Part shown: one piece after another, positions 34,701-45,243 of the stretch
How the letters are laid out: each line of letters starts with the position of its first letter
How positions within the stretch are numbered: the stretch's first letter is position 1
Origin: Agapanthus africanus
Taxonomy: Eukaryota > Streptophyta > Magnoliopsida > Asparagales > Amaryllidaceae
Assembly: GCA_030015575.1 (NCBI GenBank)
Contig: JASDDO010000004.1
Location: 322,532,654-322,596,653, forward strand
DNA length: 64,000 bases
Direction of reading: 5' to 3'
Made by a program: the position numbers and the translations under genes
Notes under the pieces: model-generated
Told to the model about the DNA's origin: nothing
The model's input: the letters and a program-made list of their open reading frames with translations, nothing else
Database searches by the model: none

Positions 34701-36734
34701 GGGTGCAGTCCCGAAGTACTTGGAGGCAGTGGCGGTTAGACATGATTCTTCTCTCCCAGTATTGGGAGTTGATATCGCGCTGTGTCTGAGAGCCATTACG
34801 CAAAGTCCCTGCCCAGGGCAAGCGAGATTTACTGGTAGGTTTTCCAGTAGTTTCTCAAGGTGTAATGGGCTTCGCTCCGACATGACTTATACCGCTTTTA
34901 GGGGACTGACGCTTGCCGCCCCCTACGCCCGATATGCGATAGTCCTAGACGAACAGACCGGACTGTACGGAGATTGTCATATCAGGCTCAGTAGGAGTTC
35001 GGATGGGTTTCCTCATCGGCCTTCTTATCGACATCTACCTGGGGACCGTTACGTATAGCTAGTGCCGCTTGCGGTCTGTGGTTAAACCCACTGCCAGCGT
35101 AGTAGTCGAGTCTTTAGAGTCCCACACAGAGAGTTTCTCTACTTCGGGCGAAACGATATAGAGGTCGTATGGTTTTACGATAAGGGTTCGGACGCATACG
35201 TGTTTTTACGCATGTACGATGTTCGGACAGTTTTTACTAGCCGGCTTTGGTTTAAGCCAGATTCTAGTATCAGATTATTGGATTTATACAGTCTAAAGTT
35301 TTTCCTTGTTTTCACGGATAGGAGGGGCGTTCTCGTAATTTGGCGAGAAGCTTCTAAAAGGATGATGACTTGGGGGTTAAGGTGGCATTTGCATTTATTG
35401 ATTTAGTGACTCATTTTTGTGATTCATTCATGTAGTTAATGGTGCATTAAATGGCTAATGACTCATGAGATGAATCACACATAATGAATAAATGAAGCAT
35501 GATGATAAATCATTTGATTTTATTCATTTAATAAATCATTATGCTTCATATATTCAAGATAAGTTATTATTTCATTTCATTCTCACTCTCACCTTCTCTC
35601 TCCTCAAGCTCTCTCTCTTCAAACCCTAATCCTACCCTCTCATGTGTTGAGATCAAGGATTAGCAAGACTCATTAATCCATAATCATACTCTATATTCCC
35701 TAGGTGACTTTGATTAGCAATTAGAGTAACCTAGTTACCTCAAGATTAGAGGCAAAGCTTGGAGTAGAAGCTCTCGGGTGGATCGTCTATTACAAAGAGG
35801 AGGCCGACGAGGAGGTGGTTAACGAGAAGAAGAAGGACTTGGTTCATTAGGTATAATCTTCTTTCATAGTAGCTAATTACTCCTATGATTGTGTTAGTTA
35901 TAGTTTAGCAAAGATCCTTTCGGTAGTCGATGTTAGTTTAAAGAAAAAGATTGTTTTTCATATTTCCGCCTCCCCGCAACTCGTGGAGTGTAATACATCG
36001 ACTTACAACTTTTGCCCAAAGACCAATGAAGAGAGAGCTTGCATAAGCATTATACCCTATGCTTCAGCCGTAGTATCTATAATGTATGCGATGTTATGTA
36101 CACGCCCTGATGTAGCTTTTGCACTTGGTGTAGTAAGCAGGTATCAGTCCAACCAGGGGAGAATCACTGGGCAGCTGTGAAGAACATTCTTAAGTACCTG
36201 CGAAGGGCTAAAGAATTGTTCTTGGTGTATGGTAACGGAGATCTCCAAATGGAGGCCTTTACCGATTCGAGTTTCCAGAGTGATAAGGACGACAACAAAT
36301 CTATCTCTGGGTTTGTATTTACCCTCAACGGAGGGACGGTGAGTTGGAAGAGTTCCAAACAGGATACCGTTGCAGACTCTACGATGGAAGCTGAGTACAT
36401 TGCTGCAAATGATGCCGCCAAGAAAGCCGTCTGGATGAGGAAGTTCGTCTCGGAGTTAGGAGTAGTTCCAACCATTATTGATCCAATACCATTTTATTAT
36501 GATAATAATGGGGCTATGGCGTTAGCCAAGGAGCCCAGGTCCCATCAGCGGTCCAGACACATCCTGAGGCGTTTTCATCTGATCCGGGAGATAGTTGATC
36601 GCCGCGAGATCGAGATTAGGAGAGTAGACGCAAAGAATAACACCGCAGATCTACTCACCAAGACCCTCCCTCAGCCGCAGCATGAACGACTTTTTGAGAT
36701 GTTGGGTATGAGATACGCCAATAACTGGCTTTAG
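31781..36734 (+). pseudogene. Copia pol region (protease, integrase, reverse transcriptase, RNase H)
   Basis: The domains appear in Copia order. Protease has its DTGSGSH site near 31807. A GAG-pre-integrase zinc segment lies near 32200-32280. The integrase core spans about 32370-32800 with HSDVCGP and SDRGGEY motifs. Reverse transcriptase covers about 33300-34110 with a YVDD site near 33850, and RNase H covers about 36013-36734. The insertion of a solo LTR at 34115-36007 separates the last two. The region is a broken fossil. Confidence 0.88.
34115..36007 (+). mobile_element. Solo LTR of a second Copia family
   Basis: It begins TGTTAGTGTATATGCCC, ends ATCGACTTACA, is 1893 bp and is flanked by the 5-bp duplication ACTTT (34110-34114 and 36008-36012). 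It has no internal region, so it most likely arose by recombination between two LTRs. A reverse-orientation relative lies at 62042-63995. Its first bases are also related to those of the host Copia LTR. Confidence 0.9.
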
Positions 36735-36748
36735 TGCAAGTAGGAGAT

Positions 36749-38824
36749 TGTTGGATATATGTATGCCCTAGAGGCCATTATATGATAGTGGATGTATTTA
36801 TACATGTATATATATACAGAGGACATTCTTGCTCGACATGATAGTATGCTATCTGGTTACTCTTTATCTAACATGTTCACTTGATCATGCTTTTATTCAT
36901 TTGTACATGTTGATAAAGCCCTAAGGATGTTTGCTTGACTACTGTGATTATGATGCAGATCATACTAGTGGGACATGTGTAGTTTATAAGCATATCCTGA
37001 AATGTCCATAGTCATGGGTATATCGAGACGGGGCATCGATATTGCAGAGTAGACTAGCGTATACGACACTAGACCCATGATATGGGCGATGGATATTCCC
37101 ATATCCATTGATGTTTGACATCGAGATCGTATGCGGGTGCTCAGTGGAGACTGGGTACACTGGACGGACTCACCGAGAACTCCTATATGGTATTATATCT
37201 ATCGTCAGATAGCAGTTCTCAGGCGACACTGGTACATGTTAGTCTGTAGACCCGAGATCGTCATAGAGTCTCATGTGTTCTCCCACTGTACTTTGATTTC
37301 CACCCTACCACGGCTCTACTGAGTCGTGCAAACAGGTGGCTTTTGGGTACAGTCCCGAGAAACATGGAGGCAATGAGCGATAGGAAGGGTTTCGTCTCTC
37401 CCGGGATTGGGGGGTTGATGTTGCGCTGTGCGCGGTTGGCTATATCAGTAAGTCCCTGGCCAGGGCTGTTGAGATTTACTGATAAGTGTTATCAGTAGTT
37501 TCTCGATCTGTTATAGACCATTCATCGGCACGACTTATTGAGTTATTGGGGTCGACATTGCCATCCCTAGACTCGATATGCAGCATATCTGACGAAGAGA
37601 CCGGACTGCACGGTAAGTGTTACCGGTTGGCTCGACAGGAGTTTTTACAGGCTCGCTTGTTTTTCTTCTGATTGCTCAAAACCTAGGAGCCGTTATGCAC
37701 TGCTGGTGCCGCTGACGGTTTGTGGGTATGTGATATGATCACTGCCTACTGCTAGCGTATTGAAGAGTCTTAGAGTCCCACAATGGGATTACTTAGCTCA
37801 GGCGAAAAGATGTGGGGTGCATATGAGGATATGCGCAGGTGCTTGATTAAATGCGTGTATATGATACCGTATTATAATCTGGCGTTTTCTATTAGTCGGG
37901 TCGTATATGATATGACCGGATTATTAAATCAAGTGTTGGTTTAATAATGACCATTGGCTTTTTCATTTAAAACCTTTTCTATTTGCATGCATGCATGAAT
38001 GAGTGTATGTGCACATGTTGATGTGTATGCACACATACGTGCATACATACTTGTCATGGTTGTTGATATATTGGAGATGGGAATGCAAGACTCACATGGT
38101 ATCAAATATTCATATATTTTATTTATTGAGAAAAATGAAATGGGATTAATTCATGGTTAAGAGTTTCTACACTCTTCTTGTTGACTTTGACCTCACCTAA
38201 CTATTAACCATGATTTAGTTCTTCTTTTGGGTTTTAACTCAATGGATAAATATCTAGATATTTGTTTATCATGGTTGTAAGTGAGAGAGACTATAATATA
38301 TATATATATATATTATCTCTTCTCATTTATCTTTTATCTTTATAAAAAAGAAAAGAGCTCTAGCATTTTCCATTCTCCTCCTTCTTCTTCCTCAAAGCTC
38401 ACTACCTTTTCTTGAGTGAGTGAAATAGATAAAAAGGAAAGGTTTTTAAGTGAGATCCAAACCCATATCATCATTCTACTTTAGTATAGCCCACTAGATT
38501 AGAGTGTTTGCTTCATCTTCATCTTAGATCAAGAGGAGTTTGGAGCTTGAGAAAAAGGGGCCCCGGGTGGATCATCGTTGACTTGGAAGATCTCAAGTAA
38601 GCCGGTGCAAACTCAAGTTGATCCAAAGAGTCTATCAAGAAGGTCTACAAAGGTTGTATTCACTTTCACTTAGTGTTAGCCACTTGTTTTTGTATGAGAC
38701 ATGCTTTTGTTACCCTAAACATCTAGTTTGATCCTAGGTTATGATTACTTAGCACCCAAATTTTTTTTGTTGTAGCATGTGTGTTGCTTGCAAACCCTTC
38801 TCAAGGTGCTAAGGAATCCCAACA
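36749..38824 (+). repeat. Copia 3' LTR
   Basis: 2076 bp, the partner of 26405-28465. A purine-rich AAGTAGGAGAT tract abuts it on the left. It contains a TA microsatellite near 38296-38314 that is shorter in the 5' LTR. Confidence 0.92.
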
Positions 38825-39144
38825 GAAGCGCCCTACCACTCAGATGGCAGGAGGAGCCTTTTCAAGGCCACCATTTGTGCCCAGGAGACCGGGAGTACCG
38901 AACAACCGGTCCAACCCAGCCTTTTGCACCCACTGCAGGAGAGATGGAAATTTGGCGGAAGACTGCCGGCGTGCAAATCGCCTTTGCTTAGTCTGCGGCT
39001 CAGCTACTCATGACATTGGGTCTTGTCCTCATAGACACGACCCAAATGCTGCACCCAGGCCAGCAATCACTTATCAGTAGCGCTCAGCCATCCAGGCACC
39101 TGCTCCACGACTCGCACTACCTGATCCACCTCCTCATGGACCGA
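38825..39144 (+). pseudogene. Tekay gag, second part (zinc knuckle region)
   Basis: This carries a Pro/Asn-rich stretch and a CTHCRRDGNLAEDC zinc-knuckle-like motif near 38930-38975, then a second cysteine motif. It is a fossil piece of the same Tekay gag that begins at 25604. It ends at the insertion of the non-autonomous element. Confidence 0.8.
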
Positions 39145-40870
39145 TGATCGCACGCTTTTGGCGTGTCGGATGTTCAAAGAATTAAAGTGTAACCGCGATC
39201 AGGACGGTGTCGCTTTGCAGCTAGCCGGTTGAGCACGGGTCGGTCCACAGGGAGATGGTGGTATCTTACCTTCTTGTCTTAGACGAGTCAATAAAGAATC
39301 TGTATGTTTGTTCGGTCTAACCTATGTGTTTATTTGCAAGTATAAAGTTGTTAAGAAAAGATACGAGATTGTAAGCTAAGAAATCCGTACTCAAAACCTT
39401 TGAGCCGAGTCCTGACCAATTGAAGCTAGAGCAATCGGCAACAACGTGGATTAGGGGATTTAAGCGCGGTATTCGTGGAATCCGGCTTATTTACCCTTGT
39501 CCTTCCGTTCTTGTCTCTTGCTTTCGCCTCCGGCCAAACCGAACGCAACCGGTCGCGGTTAGGAATCACCGTTACCTTGTCAGGGTAGGGTGCCTAACGG
39601 AGCGCTTGCGTATGGTTTGGGCGAAGTTCAAATGGAAAATAATGGGAAAAGGAATTGGCAAAGAAATGTTAACTTATAATACCGTATTTCTTCTTAACAA
39701 TAATAATTACATCATTCACAAAAAATGAACAAAAGAGAACAAAAAGAAAAGAACAAAGAAAAGAAAAGATTACAAGAAAGAAAGTGCATGAATTAAATTG
39801 CAAGTAATTAAAGACAAGGTAATAAATTGCAAGTAAGAAAAAGCGATAAAAAGAATACGAAACTAGGACTCAAGACAAGCATGTGATCAATAGCCAACTC
39901 TTAAACTTGCAAGCTCAATGAAGAGGTTGCAAGATCAAGGGAAGGGTAGAGAACGCATGTGAAATGAAGTGCTAGTCCCGTGAGAAAATACGACCCTTGA
40001 GATCAATAACTAACCCTTAACCATTCAAGCTCAATGAAGAGGTTGAATGATCAAGAGAAAGCAAGAATCTCAAGGGGGTGCAAACTAACAAGAAAGATAA
40101 AAAACCCTCATCTTCATTAACATCCACTCAAAAGCTCTCACTACAATTTCATGGAGGAAGAATGAAGAAGAAGAAGAAAGAAGAACAAAACTACAAAAAA
40201 GAGGCTAAAGAAAAGCTCCCTTAGTTTGGCTCAGATCTGCTGTATTTATAGGCAGGAGAATAGAAATCTAGGGCAACCATCAGACCATAGACACAATTAC
40301 CAGACAGCCCCCAAAAGATGATGCACTGAATCCCCTGTACGGCCGCGGATCCGCCGCCAATACCCTCTATTGGCCGCGGATCCGCGCCTCTACAGTAGGG
40401 TTAGGGTGTGGTGTTTCTTGTACGACCCTGATCTGCTGTCCCCTGTTGTCTGGTACATGTATTTTCTGATAATTTCTTCCAGAATATCAGCAGAATTCAT
40501 TGTCCAAGATTGTTATCTTTTCTTCACTTTTGACTTTATCTCTCTTGAGCTCCGCGCACCCATTGATTCTTGTGCTGCCCCCTTTCGTGCTCTGTGCTTG
40601 TCCGAGACACGAATGACCACTGTCATATGTCTTGTCTCTGGAACTGGTACTCGGCACTGGACGGATATGGATGACCGGAACCCGGCTTTTATCTGCTGTG
40701 ACAGATGTTCTGTATTTGGTGTAACTGTGGAGATTTTGTCATGATTTGCAATATTTAGACTGAAAACCTGTACTCTGTAAATATGTAACAAACACAGATC
40801 AAAAGCACCTACCTATAAACACACGAGCGTAAGAATGGGCAGTATAAAATACAGTATTCTGTTGTGAACA
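39145..40870 (-). repeat. Non-autonomous element 3' LTR
   Basis: It begins TGATCGCACGC on the plus strand and ends TGTTGTGAACA. It contains a GCCGCGGATCCGC-type inverted repeat near 40341 and 40374 that is also present in the other LTR. Confidence 0.92.
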
Positions 40871-42503
40871 AATACCCCCAAACTTAACTTTTGCTCGTCC
40901 CGAGCAAAACCAATTATTCACAAAAATAAAATGATAACCGCACTTTCGCAGGGAACGCGATTGCGCTGAGTGCGTGCAACAAGCCGTTAAACCTCTAGGT
41001 GTCCCTAGTAGGAGGAGTGTTGTCTCCTGAGGGTTTTCAGCGGATACTACCCACAAAATCCGGTCAAACTAGTTTTGTAAAATAACTAAGATTCAAACCC
41101 CCAAAGTTTTGTTTCAGAAAATAACAATTCTATTATCCTAAGTGTAGACTATCGAACCTTTATTTTTCACACCTCGCTTCTTATTTAACTACAGATTTTA
41201 TATGTCTTTACGTGCAGTGCAAATAGTGTCGTTAAGTTCCCGAAAGGTCGATTAAAGTCATCATGTCGCACAATAAAGCCCATATAACAATTTTAAAAGG
41301 ATCACATAAGTTTTATAAAGAGTTAAGCATTTTTCAAGTTTCGTTTTCCAGTAAGGTTTCAACTTCAGAATTTCTATCTTCCTTAACAGGAAACTAAGTC
41401 GTATTTTTCACTCCACCTTTTTCTTGTTTTCATTTCATACACACCTCTGTGAACGTGCAATAGTCTTTATCAAAGAGTAAAACCTTCATATCTCCGTAAA
41501 TTTTTTTTTAAAAAGCCTGTCTTTTATCAAGATTATTCTCACACAAAGAACCGTTAGGAATTTTAACTCGGAGAGAACACTTGCTTGACTTTGTTTTAAA
41601 CTGGACTTTCTAGGCTTCTTAGCGAGCTTTGGGCCAATGCACCCAAACCAGTTGGTTTTAGGGCATTAGGTGTAGAAACACCCCAGCGGACTTAATTACT
41701 CAAGTTACCTAGGTCCAAAAACAAAAGACAGTTTTGACATGAAAATCAGATGATTGAATACGAACGGAGATATAACCGGCAGTTCAAATATTTTTTTGGA
41801 TAAAAGACGTGTTTAGTGGGTTCGGTGTGTAATCATTCCAATCAAGTTTCAGATGGGTTATTTTTCAGACTTAGTTCCAATTACGGCATCAATAACATTC
41901 CTTCATATTCGCTTTACTTCATAAACTATTCTTGACATTACTTATTTCAGAACAAACCTATTTGTTCCTCAGAAAATCATTGATCCATTTAAAAGTTTTT
42001 AAACATAAAAGACTTGTCATCTAATTCCCAAAAACTCACGACACGTGTAGTGTGATGTAAAGACGTATATCAGCCATAGTCAACTTCAAAGGAGAGTTAT
42101 CTTTCAGGTTTTCAAAATCTAAACATAAGATTTAGTTATTCCTATTTTTTCAAACAAAAACCGTCGAATGTTGAATCAGAGTTCTTCCACAAGCTAACTT
42201 GACAAAAAAGTTTTTATATTTTTAGAAAATTTTCAGATTTTTATGGATTTTATGGATTTAATATGCAGATGCAAAATATACATATGAATGCGAAGGAAGA
42301 AAGCTTACCGAGCACACCCCCAAACTTAAACTTGACAGTGCCCTCACTGTCAGGCTATACCAAGAGGGTCAAAATTGCCGGCGCTCCCTAAAAACAAATT
42401 ATATACAAAACAAAAAAGGAAAACAAAAAATATATACAAAAAAAATGTCCCCCCCAAACTTAAGTAAAACAGTGTTTCCACTGTTAAGCGTTGAAATTCA
42501 GGA
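40871..42503 (-). other. 3' noncoding region of the non-autonomous element
   Basis: It starts with a polypurine tract against the LTR (40871-40884), and two more AAGTTTGGGGG-type tracts lie near 42315 and 42453. It aligns collinearly with 10415-11854 of the Athila element. The conserved 58-base double hairpin is at 40987-41044, a second block at about 41638-41685, and a third at about 42308-42365. No gene is seen. Confidence 0.8.
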
Positions 42504-44195
42504 TTAGGGGGGAAAGAACAGTATCCATCTATACAAGGCCTTACACAGGCCAAAAGTTAACACCAACCATTCAAAAATTTTATCGTTATAAAGCGACGGT
42601 TGGTGAAAGAATGGAGTGTAGAGAAAAGAAATAAGAAACACGCGAGACCGTGTGGGGATAGAAGTGGCGTCCGGTCTCGGTGGAAGAGAAGAATGGCGGA
42701 TGGGAGAAAGAAGTGGAGTACGAACTTGAGGGTGCAAATGGAGTGAATAGATTAGCACAATTTGTGATGAGCGATGTGTAAACAGCGATTGTGCTAATCT
42801 ATTAACCCGTCGAGAAATGGGGTCAAATCCCTCAAGGTTCGTGAGAAACCATGGGTACGTCGAACTTGGTAAACCAGACATATGAAATGTAAGTGAGACG
42901 GGTTCTTGCAAGGTCGGAACGATGGAAAGGATGGAGGGAAGTGGTTGAGGAAGGGTATCGGTTAAGAGTTCAGGAGGGTGCACACAGTCAGTGGAAGGAT
43001 TAGGATGAATTGGAAAATCCGACTCATCAATTAAAACTGTTTCATCCTCAGTGCTATCCTCAATATTCTCCTCAAAATTTAGCTCATCAATGCATTTTTC
43101 ATCAAAGTCCAGACGCATATGGGGTTCGGGAAAAACATTTAATGACTCGGGATGATGAAATGGAGAGAAAAACTCAGCCAAATCTATGGGTTCATCATCC
43201 AAATTATTCCCCGCGTCAATATCCTTAATCAAGTGAAAATAAAAATTCTCTGACACCTCAACAAAAGCATGGATATCAATCGATTCAGGTTCTAAAGTGG
43301 AGGTGTAGAGGTCAAAAGGTTTAGGATCGGTTTCACTTGGAAGAGACCCTTCACAATCGGGCAAATCAAACACTACGAAGTCGCACAACTCATTCATCAT
43401 TCTATCTTCAATTGATAAATCATGTGGGATACTCGATAGACTTTCAAAACAGGAGTTGTGGGATTCAATTTGGGACGGGTAGGTTTGATTTGGAAGGGGG
43501 TACATCTCACTCTCTCCACTCAAATTCACAGCCTGTCCTGCCGCCTCATCATACATTGAAAAAGTTGGAGCTAGTTGAAAACTAGCTACCGGGTCACTAG
43601 ATTGCATGAGGGCGGCCATGGACGCATTCAAATCCATCATTTGTTGGCTTGACGCTACCCTAAAGTCTTCCAACGACTGTTCCAGACTAGACATGGGTTG
43701 TGAGGGGGTTTCAGTAAAAGATTCAAAGTTGTTTGGATACTGAAAACTCCCAAAAGGCTGTGTAGAAGCAATGTCTAGGAAAGGTGTAAAAGTTGGGTAG
43801 GACTGGTAGGAATTGAATGGCTGGACAGGAGCAGGATCAACATTTGGATAGGAAAGTGAATGGAATTGTTGATCCCAAGAATTTGAAGTGGTGAAAGGAG
43901 TGAAAGATCGGCTACGGGATTGTTCAATACGTTCAGCAATAGACATTGGTCTTGTGGCTACAACTGGACTTTCAAAAGGGGTATCAACGCAAGAAGGGGT
44001 GAATGTTTGAAACGGTTGATACGAAGTGGATTGCGGGGTCCAGTTGTTCGTCCTAGACGCGTCTATTCGATCTTTCAAAGAAATTTTTGGCATGGATGGA
44101 TCGTTCGAAGTTCGACCAAAACAAGAACCGTAGGAAGTAATGTCTGGTTGTGGGTACCAAAGTTCGGCAAGAGTTTTGCGAGGTGGAGTACCCAT
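42504..44195 (-). CDS. Unrecognised 563-residue protein of the non-autonomous element
   Basis: An uninterrupted frame runs from an ATG at 44193-44195. The N-terminus holds an LAELWYPQPD motif. Two related segments follow, KISLKDRIDASR and MSIAERIEQSRSR, each succeeded by a Phe/Thr/Pro-rich stretch. The middle is rich in Ser, Pro and Gln, then strongly acidic (about residues 270-400). The C-terminal 90 residues are basic to hydrophobic. I recognise no gag, zinc knuckle, protease or polymerase motif. It could be a diverged gag-like or accessory protein, or a captured host sequence. The frame being open over 1.7 kb argues that it was under selection until recently. Confidence 0.65.
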   Translation of the reverse strand: MGTPPRKTLAELWYPQPDITSYGSCFGRTSNDPSMPKISLKDRIDASRTNNWTPQSTSYQPFQTFTPSCVDTPFESPVVATRPMSIAERIEQSRSRSFTPFTTSNSWDQQFHSLSYPNVDPAPVQPFNSYQSYPTFTPFLDIASTQPFGSFQYPNNFESFTETPSQPMSSLEQSLEDFRVASSQQMMDLNASMAALMQSSDPVASFQLAPTFSMYDEAAGQAVNLSGESEMYPLPNQTYPSQIESHNSCFESLSSIPHDLSIEDRMMNELCDFVVFDLPDCEGSLPSETDPKPFDLYTSTLEPESIDIHAFVEVSENFYFHLIKDIDAGNNLDDEPIDLAEFFSPFHHPESLNVFPEPHMRLDFDEKCIDELNFEENIEDSTEDETVLIDESDFPIHPNPSTDCVHPPELLTDTLPQPLPSILSIVPTLQEPVSLTFHMSGLPSSTYPWFLTNLEGFDPISRRVNRLAQSLFTHRSSQIVLIYSLHLHPQVRTPLLSPIRHSSLPPRPDATSIPTRSRVFLISFLYTPFFHQPSLYNDKIFEWLVLTFGLCKALYRWILFFPP

Positions 44196-45223
44196 GATAT
44201 GAAGAGAGAGAAAGAAAGGTAGAGAAAAGGAGGGGAAAAAAGAATGTGATATTTTTTTTTATAGACAAAAGAATGAAATATACACAAAAAGAATATGGAC
44301 AAAAATAATCACGACACAAAAATACCACACACCTGATCGTTCTAGGGTTAACCTAGATCAACTAGACCTGCTCCAGAACTTGATTGTCGAAGTAAAACTG
44401 TGTCGAGAAACAGGATCAAGATACACTGATCACGAGGCCAGGTAAGTGCATAGATAAGGGGAGGTTTTCCAACGCTTTCGCGAAGTTCCTTAATTAAATA
44501 ACCCTTTCTCTTTTGGCGGTTTCGCCGTTAACACTTTCCTAGACACCCCGTAAACAATATACCGTTAAGCAAGGTTCTAAACACAGTTAACTTCTCCTAG
44601 TGAGCGCGAAGTCCTTAAGGCTTAAAGTCTAGTTTCTTTTAAATTTTGTGCGGGTAAACGTTATGCGCAAGTTCGTGATTTGTGGGCCACGGAAAAGGTG
44701 ATGAAATCCTTTACCGTATCTTGTGGGGTTCGCTTGCCCTTAAGTCCGTATTAATGTATGCAATGCACAATTCAATAAAAATTCTATAAAGAATCAAAAA
44801 AATTGTTTTTTTTTATTTTAGCACGGCACTGCAACAAATACGGGTTAGTCAATTTTGGCGTTTGCTAGCGAACTTGCAAAGAATCCTGCAAAGAATAGTA
44901 TATTGGAAGCGTCGAATTTGAGAAGAAGGTGTTAGGAAAGTACGTACCGTTAAGTTTTTGGGTTAGGAAACCCCCGTTGAATCAAATCCGGTAAGCTTGA
45001 AAAGTTCGCTTGCGCGGGTCAAACTACCCGGATCTTTGGCACTGTACTTCGTAAATCACCCTTGCCTTGAATGCACACTTTGCTCTCCACAATCGCAGTT
45101 TGCAAACTTGCAAAAATCTGCACTCTTGCCCACAAAAATGATCAAAAAAAACAAAAAGAGTTTTTTTTATATATACAAAAAGAATATTAACCCGAATAAC
45201 AAGAAAGAAAATACGCTACCGTC
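44196..45223 (-). other. Leader of the non-autonomous element
   Basis: Untranslated leader between the primer-binding site and the 563-residue frame. Parts near 44660-44770 resemble the Athila leader. No gene is seen. Confidence 0.6.
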
Positions 45224-45241
45224 TCCCCGGCAACGGCGCCA
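45224..45241 (-). promoter_or_regulatory. Primer-binding site (tRNA-Asp type)
   Basis: On the minus strand TGGCGCCGTTGCCGGGGA starts two bases inside the 5' LTR and is the same as the Athila site at 18471-18489. Confidence 0.88.
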
Positions 45242-45243
45242 TT

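Larger units (their letters stand above)
26405..38824 (+). mobile_element. Ty1/Copia retrotransposon, Tork/Angela-like, broken
   Basis: It has LTRs at 26405-28465 and 36749-38824 and a 5-bp target duplication GAAGC (26400-26404 and 38825-38829). A TGGTATCAGAGCC primer-binding site for initiator tRNA-Met and a purine-rich tract are present. gag, protease, integrase, reverse transcriptase and RNase H lie in Copia order. It is broken: a solo LTR of another Copia family sits between reverse transcriptase and RNase H, and there are about three to five small breaks. The LTRs differ by about 4% over the parts I compared, suggesting an age of one to three million years. Integrase and linker motifs resemble BARE/Angela; the exact lineage is not certain. 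Confidence 0.92.
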
